Positions 34,336 to 34,422 of a DNA stretch of 34,422 bases are shown piece by piece. The stretch comes from Gemmatimonadota bacterium (GTDB lineage Bacteria > Gemmatimonadota > Gemmatimonadetes > Gemmatimonadales > Gemmatimonadaceae), in contig VHBP01000022.1 of NCBI GenBank assembly GCA_016871915.1, positions 1 through 34,422 of the forward strand. The letters are read 5' to 3'. Under the pieces are notes generated by a model. It made no database searches. It was not told the origin of the DNA and saw nothing but the letters and a program-made list of their open reading frames with translations. Position 1 is the stretch's first letter, and each line of letters starts with the position of its first letter. The position numbers and the translations under genes are program-made.

Positions 34336-34422
34336 GACGCACGTCGACCGATGTACCAACCCAACCGTTCTTTTTCCAAATCTGCCACTCGTGAGGGTCT
34401 TGTGCGTCTCACCTTTCTCCTG
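34336..34422 (+). other. Window end, no gene seen
   Basis: These 87 bases hold a TTTTT run near 34372 without a preceding hairpin. GACGCAC (near 34336) and GTGCGTC (near 34402) are complementary but about 60 bases apart. The start of a following gene may lie just beyond the edge. Confidence 0.3.

Overview
The window is one gene-dense, GC-rich bacterial chromosome segment. Several features together suggest a Gemmatimonadota (Gemmatimonadetes) bacterium: a SusC/SusD pair, a giant secreted VPS10/BNR propeller protein, a plant-type FabI, a FloA/NfeD pair, many secreted enzymes, and few clear Shine-Dalgarno sites. This assignment is inference from gene content, since no rRNA or other marker is present. 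I saw no tRNA, rRNA, CRISPR array, insertion sequence or prophage gene. No gap between genes exceeds 300 bases.

Layout: (1) 1-1726, plus strand: the 3' part of a Sua5/TsaC tRNA-modification gene, then fabI. (2) 8810-1764, minus strand: four genes with overlapping or nearly touching ends, encoding a HEAT-like protein, an HD-GYP protein with a related N-terminal module, a VPS10/Asp-box exported propeller protein, and a GNAT acetyltransferase. This run meets fabI at a hairpin. (3) 8879-15853, plus strand: a fatty-alcohol-oxidase-like GMC flavoenzyme, transketolase, a D-Ala-D-Ala-ligase-like ATP-grasp enzyme that seems to lack a normal start codon, an exported barrel-like protein, and a VKOR disulfide-forming membrane enzyme. 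(4) 15816-17147, minus strand: an omega-amino-acid:pyruvate aminotransferase, divergent from (5) 17290-21582, a SusC/SusD outer-membrane uptake pair ended by a strong two-way hairpin.

(6) 27799-21645, minus strand: a six-gene run encoding a di-heme peroxidase lipoprotein, an HExxH membrane protein, NfeD protease, flotillin FloA, a small anchored Pro-rich protein and a DUF4127 protein. It looks like a membrane-quality or microdomain operon with extra parts. (7) 27932-31699: an exported metallo-beta-lactamase-fold hydrolase, an exported MTA/SAH-type nucleosidase overlapping a purine permease, and a convergent apt gene. The last three form a plausible path from extracellular nucleoside to adenine to AMP. 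(8) 31997-34335: a PDZ protein with a tandem nonapeptide repeat, divergent from an exported amidohydrolase.

No single locus is plainly a new defence or mobile system. The best leads are the periplasmic-nucleosidase/permease/apt salvage unit, the HEAT/HD-GYP pair sharing an N-terminal module, the extended FloA-NfeD operon, the two-cysteine exported protein paired with VKOR, and the apparent AUC start of the ATP-grasp gene.
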